DNA of 64,000 nucleotides from Maea johnstoni (Eukaryota; Annelida; Polychaeta; Spionida; Magelonidae), in the NCBI GenBank assembly GCA_963942565.1, contig OZ012690.1, positions 37,391,552 to 37,455,551 on the forward strand, given 5' to 3'. Below the pieces are notes generated by a model that was given only the letters and a program-made list of their open reading frames with translations, was not told the DNA's origin and did not search any database. The position numbers were made by a program, and so were the translations under genes. Shown here in pieces: positions 1 to 11,290 of this stretch. Within the stretch, counting starts at the first letter, position 1. Each line of letters starts with the position of its first letter.

Positions 1-194
1 CACACTGCTAGCATTGATAAGGCACACACATAACCTACTACCCTGGACATGCATGCAGGCCTGGTGGTCCACCCCCTCAGTGATAGTACTACCCCTACAG
101 GCCTCCTCCACAGAACCCTGCATCAGACTCAGGGGTGGCCTGTGTTTACACAAACAGGGACCGAGATAGCCTAGCAAATAGGCTCCACTGTTTT

Positions 195-384
195 TTAACC
201 TTTCCAAAGCTAAGGCCACTTTCATCCAAAGCACGGGGATTCAAAGATTTTTGATTACCGTCTAAACCCTATCATATTGGTATTCATTAGAATAGGTACC
301 CAGGTGGCAGGATTTCAGTCATTTTTCTGCTTTTTTGTATCATTTTGTATTGACCAAATTAGCCACCAACAGCATAAGGGTAAT
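195..384 (+). mobile_element. MITE family A, copy 1
   Basis: Starts TTAACCTTTCC and ends near CATAAGGGTAA, with the family A body (CTAAACCCT, GTACCCAGGTG, TTTCAGTCATTTTTC, AAATTAGCCACCA). It is non-coding. The outer ends of better copies in this window are TTAACCCTT and its complement, the form expected of a TTAA-targeting, piggyBac-like non-autonomous element. The superfamily is inferred from ends and target site only. Confidence 0.75.
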
Positions 385-1254
385 ATTATGTACAAATCAA
401 TACTCACACAGACAAAAAATTTAATTCATAAAATTGCCACAAGAGGGGGCTATGTTTGAAGCGCCCCAAAATATAACTCTGATAAACATCTTCTGGGGAA
501 AAGGTGGCTACAGATCTGTTTTGCATTAAATTGATGGATCTCAGCAATGTGTTTCATGATTAATACTTTCTCAATAGTTTCTTTCACTGCACATTAAGTT
601 ACAAGGCTTCACAACATGAACAGTCTACTAGCTGGAAAGTAGAATATCAGGGCTTAGTAGTATTTTCAGAATCTAACCCATCTGTACTAGTCACAACTGT
701 GGATATAATTTATCAGGAAATGTGTGTGTGTTGCCTACGAGCCTTATAAAAATTTGTGGGCCAGTAAAACTTTGGCTATCTGGTCTTGCTGGGCGGGTAA
801 AAAGAGGTATTGTTAAGAACTAGTTCAGAGAGAGGCCGGCCAATTATGCATGCTTTATCCTCACACACATTGGACTTAATAACTGAAAGCTTCAAGACAT
901 CACAGCAGACCTGGGATCTGCAGACAAAAAAAGAAAAAAGGCGTATTTCTGTGAATTTTTTCTGCCATCCGCTGTCACAATTATGATTGATTGTGGCCAT
1001 TAAAACAGTGTGAGTTTGGTAATTATCCAAGTATCCCGCTGGGTCTGAAGGTGACAGAGGCTGCATGCTACGGATTCTGCAACTTCTGCCCTGACATCTG
1101 CTATTTATAATGGGCCTCGTAATAACCTTACACATCTGCAGGAGACAAAGAACTAACTCCAGCATCATGAGAACTGGAACCAACAACTTGGAAGGACTCA
1201 CAGCTTAATATTAAATTACTTTACACTGCTAAAGTCATTGTCCCTGCCTTTCAG
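385..1254. other. No gene recognised
   Basis: No repeat of the window-wide families is seen. The minus strand has one open frame of 141 codons (776-1201), long for AT-rich sequence, but its cysteine-rich translation resembles nothing I know and it lacks convincing splice sites. I treat it as chance. Confidence 0.4.
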
Positions 1255-1277
1255 GTCTTGGAAGATTTCTTAGCTAG

Positions 1278-2010
1278 GTTTAATGTAGTTATTTACCTAT
1301 AGGTGGCAGCACAGTCATCACTGATTCCAGTCTGCTTCTCATGCTGAGTAAGATTAAGGTACATGTACAATGCCAGTCCTATACTAGGTGGTTAGAAGGT
1401 TAAATGTAGTTATTTACCCATAGGTGGCAGCACAGCCATCACTGGTTCCAGCCTGCTTCTTAGACTAAGTTAGAAAGGTATAATGCCAGTCCTAAACTAG
1501 ATGGAGGTTTAATGTAGTTATTTACCCTGCTTCTTCGACTGAGTAAACAGGAAACTAGATGGTTAGAAGTTTGTATGTAGTTATTTACCTATAGGCTGTG
1601 AGTAGTAGACAGGGAGTGGGCACTGTGCATGCGTCATCAAATTTCGCTGCCTCACACCACTATGAGTCATAGATAACATGTGTACCCCAGGATTGGCTGC
1701 CTGCTGGTTTCACAGGCCCTGGGTCAGACTAAAATTGCGCGAAACCAATCACGTGACCAATACTTCCCCAGGCAACACCGCGTAACCCGAGGCGCACATA
1801 CCCTAGGTACTCGCATGCTGTGCCTATGGGGTTGCGGATCAAGGGGATGTATTTCTCTGCTATAGGTGACAGCACAGTAATCACTGGTTCCAGCCTGCTT
1901 CTCAGGCTGAGTTAGATTAAGGTAAATGTATAATGCCAGTCCTAAACCAGATGGTTAGGTTTATTAAATGTAGTTCTTTACAGATAGATGGCAGCACAGT
2001 CATCACTGGT
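1278..2010 (+). repeat. Tandem array with TAGGTGGCAGCAC words
   Basis: About five degenerate units of roughly 100-120 bp. Each has TTAATGTAGTTATTTACC, usually followed by the word AGGTGGCAGCACAG and then CATCACTGGTTCCAG..CTGCTTCT. The word lies at 1301, 1422, 1864 (AGGTGACAGC) and 1986 (AGATGGCAGC). It matches the bilaterian CTCF core AGRKGGCRS. A 264-bp unrelated segment interrupts the array at 1596-1859. No coding potential. Confidence 0.75.
1596..1859. other. Promoter-like insertion within tandem array
   Basis: The array is broken by 264 bp flanked by a 7-bp direct repeat CTATAGG (1589-1595 and 1860-1866). The inserted sequence is richer in CpG than its surroundings. It has GATTGGCTG and two CCAAT boxes around the E-box CACGTGAC (near 1745-1765). 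It has no terminal inverted repeat or poly-A. It could be a retroposed or transposed 5' gene region or an unknown short element. Confidence 0.45.
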
Positions 2011-2474
2011 TTATTCTATTAGATATAAATCAAATGTTCACAACTGCATAAGGGCATTGCTCACTGTTTGGTTATCTAGTACCACCTATCCATAAGGAAT
2101 GACATTACTGAATCTAGCCTGGGTATATAATACCCCAGACAAGTCTCATGCATACAGCGTCATATTAAGAGAGACTTCAGCTGGCAAGACCTGGCAATGG
2201 TAATTATCCTGCACTAGTATTTGCCCTCTCACCCAGGACTCCTGGTTATTTTTGCTGACATGGCATATTTCTCCCTGATTGCTTCCGTAAACAAACAATC
2301 GCAGTGCCCCTCAGTCGGTGCGGTGCCAAAATAGCTATCCCTCCAACAGGTTATGGCGAGAACGAGCAGAGAAAACCCCCTGCTTGGTCCATTTATTTGG
2401 ATAGGAATAAGTGATAGCGAGTAGACCACTGGTTCTGATTGTATCAAACAGACCCCCTGAAATGCTTCTTTGAC

Positions 2475-2698
2475 CTATTCATGCCCATAGCACAAAAAAG
2501 AAACACTTCTTTGCTGATATCTCTCTGAGAAAAGCCCATTTTGGGAAGTATCTCAAGGAGATATTCAGAACCCAACCTGCAAGTCTCTATGAAATAGTTT
2601 GGGAATCCATGCATTATTTCTTAGTTATAGTCAAAAGTATCATAGATCCAGACTATGTATAATTTTCAAGGGGATCTCGGGTCATGAATGGGTTAACT
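2475..2698. mobile_element. MITE family B, worn copy
   Basis: Begins at a decayed left end (GACCTATTCATGCCCA) and ends GGTCATGAATGGGTTAA. In between are the family landmarks AAGGAGATATT and AGTTATAGTCAAAAGTATCATAGATCCAGA (split here by a few changes). Non-coding. Confidence 0.7.
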
Positions 2699-2699
2699 C

Positions 2700-4200
2700 C
2701 AAGACTAGACTGTATAGGTAATCTGATACATTTTTTTAAAAAATTTTTCTTGATGATGATTTTTTTGACAGTCAAAAAATCTAACTTGTACACATGATTT
2801 TTTAGTTCAAATATGTTAGCCAATCAGGGACTGATTGGGTAATTTTCTGCAGGCAAGAAATACCCCAAGTTCAGCCAGTAGCCCCAACCTTGATGTACGT
2901 GTCTCACTCCTTTATTCGCCTATTTCCTTTTATTTTCACAATGATTATGGCAATCAAAAAAATTTAACTTATCAAAAATCTCAGCTTAACAGAGACTAGG
3001 TGTGTTTTTTTTTCTGTGGACCAGAAATACCTCATGTCCTGCCAGCACCCGATCTTGATGTACGTGGTGTCTCGCTCTTTCTCTCCCACACGACTAATGA
3101 CTAATGCCTTCCTGGTCACCGTATGGCAGGTCGCCAACCACACATGCAGGAAATGCATCCAGTCTGCGACTCTCTCCAGTTACGCTTTTAATCACAAAAA
3201 ATGCGACCTCCTCTGAAACACAGCGTTTTCCACCTGAACTTGAGCTTAAGTGAGTTCTGGCAGCGCCGGTCGAGAGTGCTTAAAAGCTTTGCATCTTGAC
3301 CCGTCTCTGAGCACGAGCAGACATGCTCTCTGAGTGACTTCTAGGCCAGGAACCCAAACCCATTCATGCTCGCTGCACCAGAACTAGCTGCACAATTTTG
3401 GTGAAATCTGCCAAAATAGGGTGTATTTTTCAAAACACATTTCAGGGAAATTAGAAGAAAATTCTTCTACCAATATCTTGTCCAGTTTTCCTTCTTTATA
3501 TATTATCAGAAGTGCAGCCTTAAATATCCCTATAGCCTAGCTGCTAGGCTTCACTGTGTTCTACTCTTTTATATGTTATGATGGACTAAATATTGCATTG
3601 TTAACCATATACATATATTTTCATATGTGTTGGACCATGTTGACTCTGATGCGCAAGGGTTAAAGGAACCCCAAGTCCCATGTGTCAAGCTTTGAAAGAT
3701 ATAGTTTATTGCATACAAGGAAAGACTTATAGGCATACCTAATCACTATGGATAGAAATAATAGGATTGTTTTCACAGTCTATTTGTATCAATTTATTTC
3801 GAATGCAAGTGAAAATCGTTTGAGAAAAAGTGACCTGAGTGGCCCTGGATAGTCATCAGGGCGGGTGTATCATTTCAAAACTCACCGCTTTGCATGTAAA
3901 CATCTAAAGACTCAGTCTGTGTGAAACAAACAGATACACACATTCTACTGCAATGGATACCCTTGATGTTGGGTTCTTATTTTGAGCTGCCATCTTGTTT
4001 TTAAGTGTGACCCTCACATGTTATGTCACATGGTCTACCTAGATGTTAATTTTTGTTAGTGCCAAGTGTAAAGTTATTCATGAGTAACACACAGGAATAT
4101 TGTTTTATACGGTTTGTTTCTATCTTTAAGGAGGTGGAACCTGCTGTAATATTTTTGGAAATATGGGGATGGTACTATTTTGTTATTTATTGAAAATTAT
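2700..4200. other. Mostly unassigned sequence
   Basis: Contains a likely very decayed family B copy (about 3356-3665, from AACCCATTCATGCTC to GCGCAAGGGTTAA). The minus/plus open frames at 2964-3216 overlap each other and show no protein family. Nothing else is recognised. Confidence 0.35.
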
Positions 4201-4204
4201 TGCC

Positions 4205-4850
4205 TTCAGATTGTAAAAACCTTTAAGGTACACATACTTTGCCAGCTTGTGTCTGCAATCAGGCCAACACCAGAACACAGGACAACTTTAATCAATGTGC
4301 TACAACAAGGGATTACTAAAACCTTTATTTATTCATGTGTGGCATGCTTATTATTATATCATATCTCTTATTGGCTCTATTTCAGGATAGGGGTTGAGCT
4401 TTGAGGTTCTGCCAGCCAGTGTCTGAACCCAGGCCAACAGTGAGACAACCTTATCCAATGTGCTACCAATATCAGGGATTACTTGAACCCTTTCTGTCCA
4501 CGTGAGGCTAGCTTATTATAATATCCTATCTCTTATAGCCTCCATTTCAGGATATGGGTTAGCCTTTAATTACTCTGAGGTTTTGCCAGCCTGTGTCTGA
4601 ACCAAAGCCAACTATTAGACCCAACCTTATTCAATGTGCTACAACCATGGATTACTAAAACCCTTATTTATTCATGTAAAGCATGCTTAATATAACATTA
4701 CCGGTATACCTCCTATAGCCCCTATTTCAGGATAAGGGTTGACCTTTAATTACTCTGAGGTTTTGCCAGCCTGTGTCTGAACTCGGGACAACTATGTGAG
4801 ACAACCTTATACAATGTGCTACAATAAGGGATTACAGCTTTGACCGTACT
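4205..4850 (+). repeat. Four-unit tandem repeat (about 165-190 bp)
   Basis: Units share GGTTTTGCCAGCCTGTGTCTG, ACAACCTTAT.CAATGTGCTAC, GGGATTACT and CCTATTTCAGGATA.GGGTT. Unit starts fall near 4225, 4400, 4575 and 4760. The third and fourth are the most alike. The 74-codon open frame inside the first unit is not conserved in the others, which argues against coding. Confidence 0.85.
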
Positions 4851-5478
4851 TATGTAAGCACAGACAGTGGACTGGCCGCATTAAACTAATTGTTTGTTCA
4901 GGGAGGAGACACTGATAAGGAGGTCTGTGTGCCATATATGTGCACATTATGAGCCATCTTCATCATAGGCTATTACTCTGAGGCACAATTGAATGATGTT
5001 TTTCACTGTATGCATCTTTTTTAAAATTAAATGCTGCATAGTGCAATGCTATAGCTAATTCTAAATTAAGAATAATACAGAAAAGGGCTAGTCAAGCTGG
5101 TACAATGTTATCACTTGCTGACTTTTAGGAAAGTGTGGAAGATAATCAGAAATATATCCAAAGCAAGACATAAGGTGGGGAGAGTGTGAGTCCTCAAAGA
5201 AGGCCAGTCCCCTTGCCCAGCCAGCAGGCCAGGATAAATAATCTGGGGCTTGTTTTGACATGTGTGGAATACTCGACTGCTTGACAATGTTTTAACACAT
5301 TCAGGACTGTAGCATCCAAATGGCAACATAATAGCATCCTTAAGAGAGTAAACCCTAATACATTCAAACAAGGCACTGCCATATATGTTTGTTCTGCTGA
5401 TGTTACATCTACATTTCTCACTGTCATTGCTGTTGTTGTTACTGCCACTGCTGCTAGTCTGTCGCTGCATCTACTACT

Positions 5479-5494
5479 ACAACTACTGCTGCTG

Positions 5495-5563
<69 letters not shown>

Positions 5564-5629
5564 CTGCCACTACTACAGCAAAAACAATTATTACTACTAC
5601 AACTATTATTACTACTACTCCTACTACTC

Positions 5630-5690
<61 letters not shown>

Positions 5691-5713
5691 CACTACTACT
5701 ACTCCTACTACTC

Positions 5714-5795
<82 letters not shown>

Positions 5796-5806
5796 CACTA
5801 CTACTA

Positions 5807-5872
<66 letters not shown>

Positions 5873-5873
5873 C
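5479..5873. repeat. (TAC)n trinucleotide microsatellite
   Basis: Close to 400 bp of TAC/ACT units with scattered CTC, CAC and ATT variants. All six frames stay open here and give poly-Tyr, poly-Ser, poly-Val or similar strings. These are artefacts of the repeat, not genes. Confidence 0.97.
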
Positions 5874-6340
5874 TATTACTTCTTTGATACATTTCCCATT
5901 CAGTATAGATATTTGGTATCGTATCAAGTACTGGTACTATAAGAAAACTCAGAGTCTAGCTGCTAGCTCCAAGCAAGTATCAGAACCATCCCCACTTTCT
6001 CAACCACTTTTACCACCAGCCATACAGACTCCATCTGCTCAACAAAGGCTGCCTCTAAAGAATATTGTAGCAAAATGTCTTGATCCTCTCTAGTCGAGCG
6101 CTATGAAGTTTGTTTGGGCTGGGAAAACATTTGCTTTTCATCCATGATTGTTATTGCAACTGTGCACTCCCCACTCCCGAGCCTGCTGCCCCTGCTGCCA
6201 GTATGAAAACACTTGCACGTATCAGCATGGTTCTAATTGGTCCTGTTAGGAGGCAGATGTGGGATGCTCTTGCCTATTTTGCCTAGCTTCTAGGCTTAAC
6301 TGTGTTTACTGTATCATGTATAAATGTATGCCTACACCTA

Positions 6341-6492
6341 TACTAATTATAAGGACTTGTGGCCTACTGTTGGCCATTTAGTTCACACATTTGCCACACA
6401 AGGGGTTTGTATTGGCAGTGCCTATACTACATGGGGACTTGTGGCCTACTGTTAGCCATCTAGATCACATAATTGATTGCCACACGAGGGGG
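6341..6492 (+). repeat. Tandem pair, about 83-bp unit
   Basis: Two units share GGACTTGTGGCCTACTGTT, then GCCAT.TAG.TCACA, and end TTGCCACACRAGGGG. A related sentence (TAGGCCACAC, CCTCTTGTGGTAATCA) recurs near 7588-7630, so this is probably part of a dispersed repeat. Confidence 0.7.
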
Positions 6493-6599
6493 TTCCAACT
6501 TCCCTCCTAGTATACCACAGTGCCATCTATGCACATGGTATGACATTTAAATATGGCCTGGGAGGCAGCCTATTTCTTATTATCACACTTGGGTGAGGA

Positions 6600-6788
6600 G
6601 ATTCAATACTACTTGGAAGGAATCCTATTTTCTCTGTTGAATTGAACAGAATGATATTGATAATCATATAACCCAAATGGAGCTTAGAATACCAAGGAAT
6701 ACCTAGAAAAATCTCAGAATTTTGCCCAAAGTATCATAGATCTAGACCACAATATCTGGAGGAACTCTCTTGAGTATTAACAGGTTAA
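6600..6788. mobile_element. MITE family B fragment
   Basis: Only the right part is clear: AAGTATCATAGATCTAGACCACAATATCTGGAGGAACTC in substance, then GAGTATTAACAGGTTAA. The left part carries GGAATACC/TAGAAAAATCTCAG, seen also near 9425 and 36165. Strongly worn. Confidence 0.4.
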
Positions 6789-8582
6789 TCTGGCCTCCCT
6801 TGGTTTGTGTGGCAGGGGGAGCAGAGTTATTGGCCAGAGACCAGCAGGTTATTGCAAGCTCATCTATTTCACTTCATTATCAAGTGGCATCACGGGAGAA
6901 ACTGCTCCATGCACAGAAATATCCACCCTGCACGCTAACTCTGGGAGCAGGGACTTACTCAGCCGCCGGGAGTCACAAAGTCATTTTCACTCCCAAACAC
7001 CTTTTTTTTTCGGGAAAATGACACCCAGTTGTATTTTGTACAATTTTCTGTATTTGTTGAGTCCAAGGAGATATTTCATAAATTTCAATGATACAAGACA
7101 ATGGATAAATTAAATGATGTAAAGAAGTAAACTTTGTCTTGCTATATTAATATACAGGGTTGGTATGATTATTCTTGATAATTGGGTACCTGACTTTTGA
7201 CCCCCCAAATTTCATTAATCCTCAGTTTGGACCCCAAGAGGAAAGTAAACAGGGATGAGGAAAGAACTCAGTGATAAAGCATCAACTAGAAACATATTTG
7301 TGAGTCATTAATTGGTATGTGATTATTTTCCACTTTTGAGCAGTTCCTTGAATATATGTCATTGCCTGGTAGATATTCATCATAATAGTTGGGCATTTTG
7401 AATACACAGCAATCGTACATATCTTAAAATCTAGCATGAAAGAAGTGCAAAATTAAAGCTAGCTCGCATAATTAGACATAGCTTAGAGAACAGATTCTGA
7501 TGGCATCCCTTGTGAATATATAGCTGGCTCAGTGCATAATATGCTAGACTGGGTAGTTGAGAGTCTATGGCATGTACAATCCCCTCTTGTGGTAATCATA
7601 TGAACTACATTACCAAATAGTAGGCCACACATGCCTGCCCTGATGTTGTGGTGAGCATTGATTTAAAATAATAAGGTAAACACAATAACAAATTTAGTCA
7701 GCCAAGAGCCCTGGCAGCTTGCGTTTACTATGAAAATTATTACCAACTTGAAATAAAGATTATCTATCTATATAAAGCTTAGTAGCTAGGATACTTAGAG
7801 GGAACCCAATCTTTACTCTAGTCCTGGAACTAGAAATGGTATACCATGTATAATGAGAACACAGCATGTAGGGCGGGACAGCAAGTAGTCTAGGCCAGCA
7901 TCATGTGCGAAATATGACAAGAGCACTGTTATACTTTATGGTAATAACATCCAGATAAATCATAAACCCAGCGCCCTAAACTACACACTTAATGTCCAGA
8001 ACACTGCATGTTTTGTGGTATAAGCTGCAATAAACAACTGCATTAAATCCAGCACCCAGTCTGGTAGCAGCTATAATCTACACTAAACCATGTATATTTA
8101 ATTGGGTCCAGATTCCAGGCAGATTCAATATCAGAAACCTTGTCCCAGACCTCGATCAGCTCATTCACGAGTCTGTGTAAATACCCTACCCTGACTCCAG
8201 CCAGAGTAAATATAGACCCGCAGTCGTGAGTAATGACGTTAATGATTGGCTGATTGGGGAATACAAGCCTTATCAGTCCAGGTCGCGACCCAAAACTTAT
8301 TCTACTTCTCATTTTTTTCTTAACACCAACAAACTCTTATCTAGAAACATGCCAGTGTTTTTTTTGGAAATGATGGAGAATATTGATATAGGGGGTGTGG
8401 AACTAAATACAAGGTTCAGAATTAAGCATAGTTAGATAGTGGTGGAGAAGGTGCACACTTTTATTGACTTTTCTTTTTTGAATCTATGAAACCCCTAATT
8501 CATTTCATAGTATTTTTCTCAATCCAAAGTCAAACTTTGCAATTCCAAGTTAAAATGTTCACGGATCCTTAAATGTGTATAA

Positions 8583-8587
<5 letters not shown>
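6789..8587. other. Unassigned; weak minus-strand open frame
   Basis: No window-wide repeat found. The minus strand has an 89-codon open frame (8043-8312) with a protein-like middle (residues LVNELIEVWDK, ESAWNLDPIKY). A poor acceptor (TATTTACACAG) and a weak donor flank only part of it. I do not recognise it and rate it as possible chance. Confidence 0.25.

Positions 8588-8634
<47 letters not shown>
8588..8634. repeat. (AT)n microsatellite
   Basis: About 45 bp of alternating AT ending in GTATATATTTAG. Confidence 0.95.
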
Positions 8635-8636
<2 letters not shown>

Positions 8637-8746
8637 TTAGTCTCTGTGTGTGTATGGTGTTAAGGTACGAGGTATCTGTATCCAGAATAATTCTACAAGT
8701 GCTAAGATGAGCACATCAAAAGAAGTTAGTGCCTCAATCATCCTCT

Positions 8747-8756
8747 AGATGGCAGC
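8747..8756 (+). promoter_or_regulatory. CTCF-like word CTAGATGGCAGCAC
   Basis: AGATGGCAGC fits the CTCF core AGRKGGCRS and repeats the word found at 1986 and 18414. Motif match only; no unit repeat around it. Confidence 0.35.
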
Positions 8757-9020
8757 ACATAATATGATAGTCTCCTGACTGACCAACAGGTAAAGCAGGA
8801 AAATTAGACGAAATGCCCACATGATCAGCTGATGATATAGTGCATTGAACACCTTCAGATTTCAAGCATAAGTTAGTTTTTAGTAAAAAGAGAACCTTTC
8901 TGTGGTTCTTAATGCTAAATCAATTGTGTATTGATGATGAAAAGAAGTTAAGCTATGAAGTACCTGTATCTAATAGTATACAGGTGGTAATTAGCAAACG
9001 ACAATATCCACAAAACTGTA

Positions 9021-9252
9021 CTATGAACAGACAAACCAGGCAATAATAAGTCTCTTTCTTCTAAGTCTATGTAAGTCTCGGTCTTGCGGTAATGGTATTA
9101 ACAGACTTGAGGGAGATGGGCTTTTCCGTTGAAAAACATCCATCTGCTTGTCTGATACATAAAAGCTAGTGACTAATTCATGAGGAAATTTAGATGTACA
9201 CTCAAGCAGTCTCTGAAATGCCAGTTTATAGATAGATGTACTCACCAATGCT
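9021..9252 (-). CDS. Candidate terminal coding exon, unknown protein
   Basis: Read on the minus strand, a pyrimidine-rich stretch ending TTTTTTCGCAG gives a good 3' splice site at 9253. The frame then stays open for 76 codons (incoming phase: the first exon base completes a codon) to a TAG at 9021-9023. Internal stretches are protein-like: STSIYKLAFQRLLECTSKF, then FYVSDKQMDVFQRKSPSPSS, then a basic run HRLRRKRLIIAWF near the end. I recognise no domain. Forty-odd bases upstream is a second site, TTATTTTTCAG followed directly by GTAAGC. This could be a zero-length (recursive) splice point or the end of a tiny upstream exon, but joining it directly to this exon does not keep the frame. Chance or a transposon-derived frame remains possible. 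Confidence 0.42.
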
Positions 9253-9417
9253 CTGCGAAAAAAGTAAAGGACTCTTAAAATGTATACTGCTTACCTGAAA
9301 AATAAATAAGAAATACATCAGCAAAGTCAACAACATGGAGACAGTTAATAGTGATACTAAATGTGTTGACACACACATATATACACAAGCAGGCAGGTAC
9401 TTTCCCTATCCTAATAT

Positions 9418-9642
9418 AGCATAGAATTCCAAGGAAATCCTGGGATTTTCATTGGATCTACAATACCAATTTCAATAACGTTGGAAAAAAAATGATTTTA
9501 AAAAATATTCAAAGGAGAATTGTTGACAGTGTTCTAATCAACATATCTCCTTCAAAACGTTTCCACTATGCTTTCACCTGTAAGATTTCATTGAAATTGC
9601 CAATCTGGTTTATTAGGCCACTGGGAGCAATAACGGGTTAAT
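9418..9642. mobile_element. MITE family B, decayed
   Basis: Carries AAATATTCAAAGGAGAATTGTTGACAG and the complementary arm ACATATCTCCTTCAAA in substance, and ends GCAATAACGGGTTAA. Left end worn away. Confidence 0.5.
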
Positions 9643-9951
9643 AGACGAAATATCAAGCTAGTTTTATCATGTCCTGTATCTGCACCAATGAAATAACCAA
9701 TGAGAGAATAAGGATATCCGATATCATCCGCTTCTCTCTCACAATTCTCCAACAATAAACCAGTCGCTCGGAAACAAACATCGTGCCCTTTGATCAGGCA
9801 ATCTCTCATCTGGAGCTTTTTCAGGACTTGATCTACAAGATCTGGCGAGAGTGGTTTCCATCAAACTCGAGCATGGACCACGCACTTCTTTGCTGAGGCC
9901 CGAAAACAAAGGTATCCAGTTTCTCCTCTACAGCATGATCAAGGAAAAGCC
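9643..9951. other. No feature recognised
   Basis: A 73-codon minus-strand frame (9588-9809) overlaps the right end of the decayed MITE, so it is unlikely to be a gene. Nothing else stands out. Confidence 0.3.
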
Positions 9952-10115
9952 TTAACCTATTCATCTCTCTGCACCCCCTTGACAAATGCAGTCTGGACCA
10001 ATGATACCTTTGAAAATATATACTGGGAAATTAATCAAAAATTGGAAAAAATATTAAAGGAGAGTTTTGAATGCATAAATCAGAGGCTATAGTTAGATAT
10101 ATCTTTGATTTATAC
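9952..10115. mobile_element. MITE family B, left part
   Basis: Starts CTTAACCTATTCATC. It runs through GTCTGGACCAATGATACC and AATATTAAAGGAGAGTTTTGAA, then family similarity is lost. Confidence 0.5.
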
Positions 10116-10127
10116 CTCAGACTAATA

Positions 10128-10388
10128 ATTGACATCAAAACCACTTTCCCTGTTGCTAGTTGCAAGTGAATTTGGCAAAGAAAATGGCAATCGAGCAAGC
10201 GGAACAAGACCCTTATTACTTGCCCAGTTTGGCAAGTATTGTTTTGGACAGTCCTCGCAATGTAACTCACGTTTGTTTGACAGATTGGCGGGGCAAGTGG
10301 AAGTGCTGGCAGGACAAGTAAACTTTAGTGGCAGCTTGCTCTGCTTAGCAAGTAATCTTTTGGAACTTATGTTGCACCCTGTATGTTT
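10128..10388. mobile_element. Palindromic CTTGCC/GGCAAG element
   Basis: Dense in CTTGCC and GGCAAG words in both orientations (about ten). The right end TTGGAACTTATGTTGCACCCTG is, in complement, nearly the same as the element end at 58756 (CAGGGTGTAACATAGATTCC). This is the behaviour of a TIR element with a hairpin body. The left end is lost. The overlapping open frames on both strands here are artefacts of the palindrome. Confidence 0.55.
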
Positions 10389-10735
10389 CATATAAACAGA
10401 GAATTTAAGGGATAGGGGGAGGTCATATAGCCCCTTTAGCAGTCCCTTTGATCCTTACTTTAAACCCCCTCCCCCACCACATTCAGTATCAGCAATATAT
10501 CACCCAAATACTCTTATTACCTTTGCCAGTCTGCTTTCGAAACATACATGCTCCAATCCATTTCCCATATCTCCCCTTGATTCAGCACACAATTCTCTTC
10601 AGTAACTTAACACCCCAAAAACATGCCCCTTTCTCCCTCATCAACAGCCAGTAATGGTGTCAGTGCCTGCTTAACTTGATGCCTTGCTAATACACAGCTT
10701 ACTCTGTCCGGTCTGGGTTACGTCAAAAACTATCA
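10389..10735. other. No feature recognised
   Basis: C-rich on this strand (CCCCCTCCCCCACCAC near 10468). A 68-codon plus-strand frame (10448-10654) is proline/isoleucine-rich and unremarkable. Confidence 0.3.
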
Positions 10736-11062
10736 CAGGGCTCAACGCTTACAGTGAACCGCTTGCCCCAGGCCAGTAAATATTCCCAAAAACGGCTTTG
10801 GGACAGTAAAAAAAGACCTCAACTGGTCCTACAGGGCCAGTAAACATTTGGGGACATTCTGGTTTATATGTACCCCCTCAATAATGTCCGAAAATGTTTT
10901 TGAAATAAATGAAGATGAAATGAATAGAAATAAATGTGTTTATTGAACTTTGTTTCTTCTTGTTATGTTATGAAAAAATTTGTAGGACCAGTGAAATTTT
11001 TGCAGGACCAGTGGATCCTAGGTGTTACTGGTCTAACAGGGCCAGTAACATTTTGAGTTCTG
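10736..11062. mobile_element. Palindromic CCAGTAA element with CAGGGCTCAA ends
   Basis: Ends CAGGGCTCAACGCTTAC and GTAACATTTTGAGTTCTG are inverted repeats. A 5-bp direct repeat TATCA flanks both sides. The body repeats the words GGCCAGTAAA, CAGGACCAGTG and ACTGGTC in both orientations. About 327 bp, no coding frame. Plain DNA-transposon-like non-autonomous element; superfamily not assigned. Confidence 0.6.
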
Positions 11063-11071
11063 TATCACCAT

Positions 11072-11290
11072 TAACCCATTCCTGCCTGGAGGTCCTCTGG
11101 AGAAGTTACGTTTGGATCTAAGATATTTGCAAAAAATAATTCAAGAATGATACATACATTCACAAAATAATTGAAGGAAAGTTGGAGGACAAATTCTGCT
11201 GAACATTTCTTCTTCAAATATTTCCCAAAATATGCTTTTTATTGGGACAATATCACCAAAATGGGCAGACCTTTTTTGGGCACTATTAAG
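11072..11290. mobile_element. MITE family B
   Basis: Starts TTAACCCATTCCTGCCTGGAG. It has the paired inner arms AAAATAATTGAAGGAAAG and CTTCTTCAAATATTT. The right end is not clean. Confidence 0.65.

Noticed and set aside
776-1201. 141-codon minus-strand frame
   Set aside because: Not recognisable, no splice or start context, Cys-rich irregular composition.
5194-5942. Overlapping open frames of 157-232 codons (poly-Ser, poly-Tyr, poly-Val)
   Set aside because: They arise from the (TAC)n tract, which keeps all frames open.
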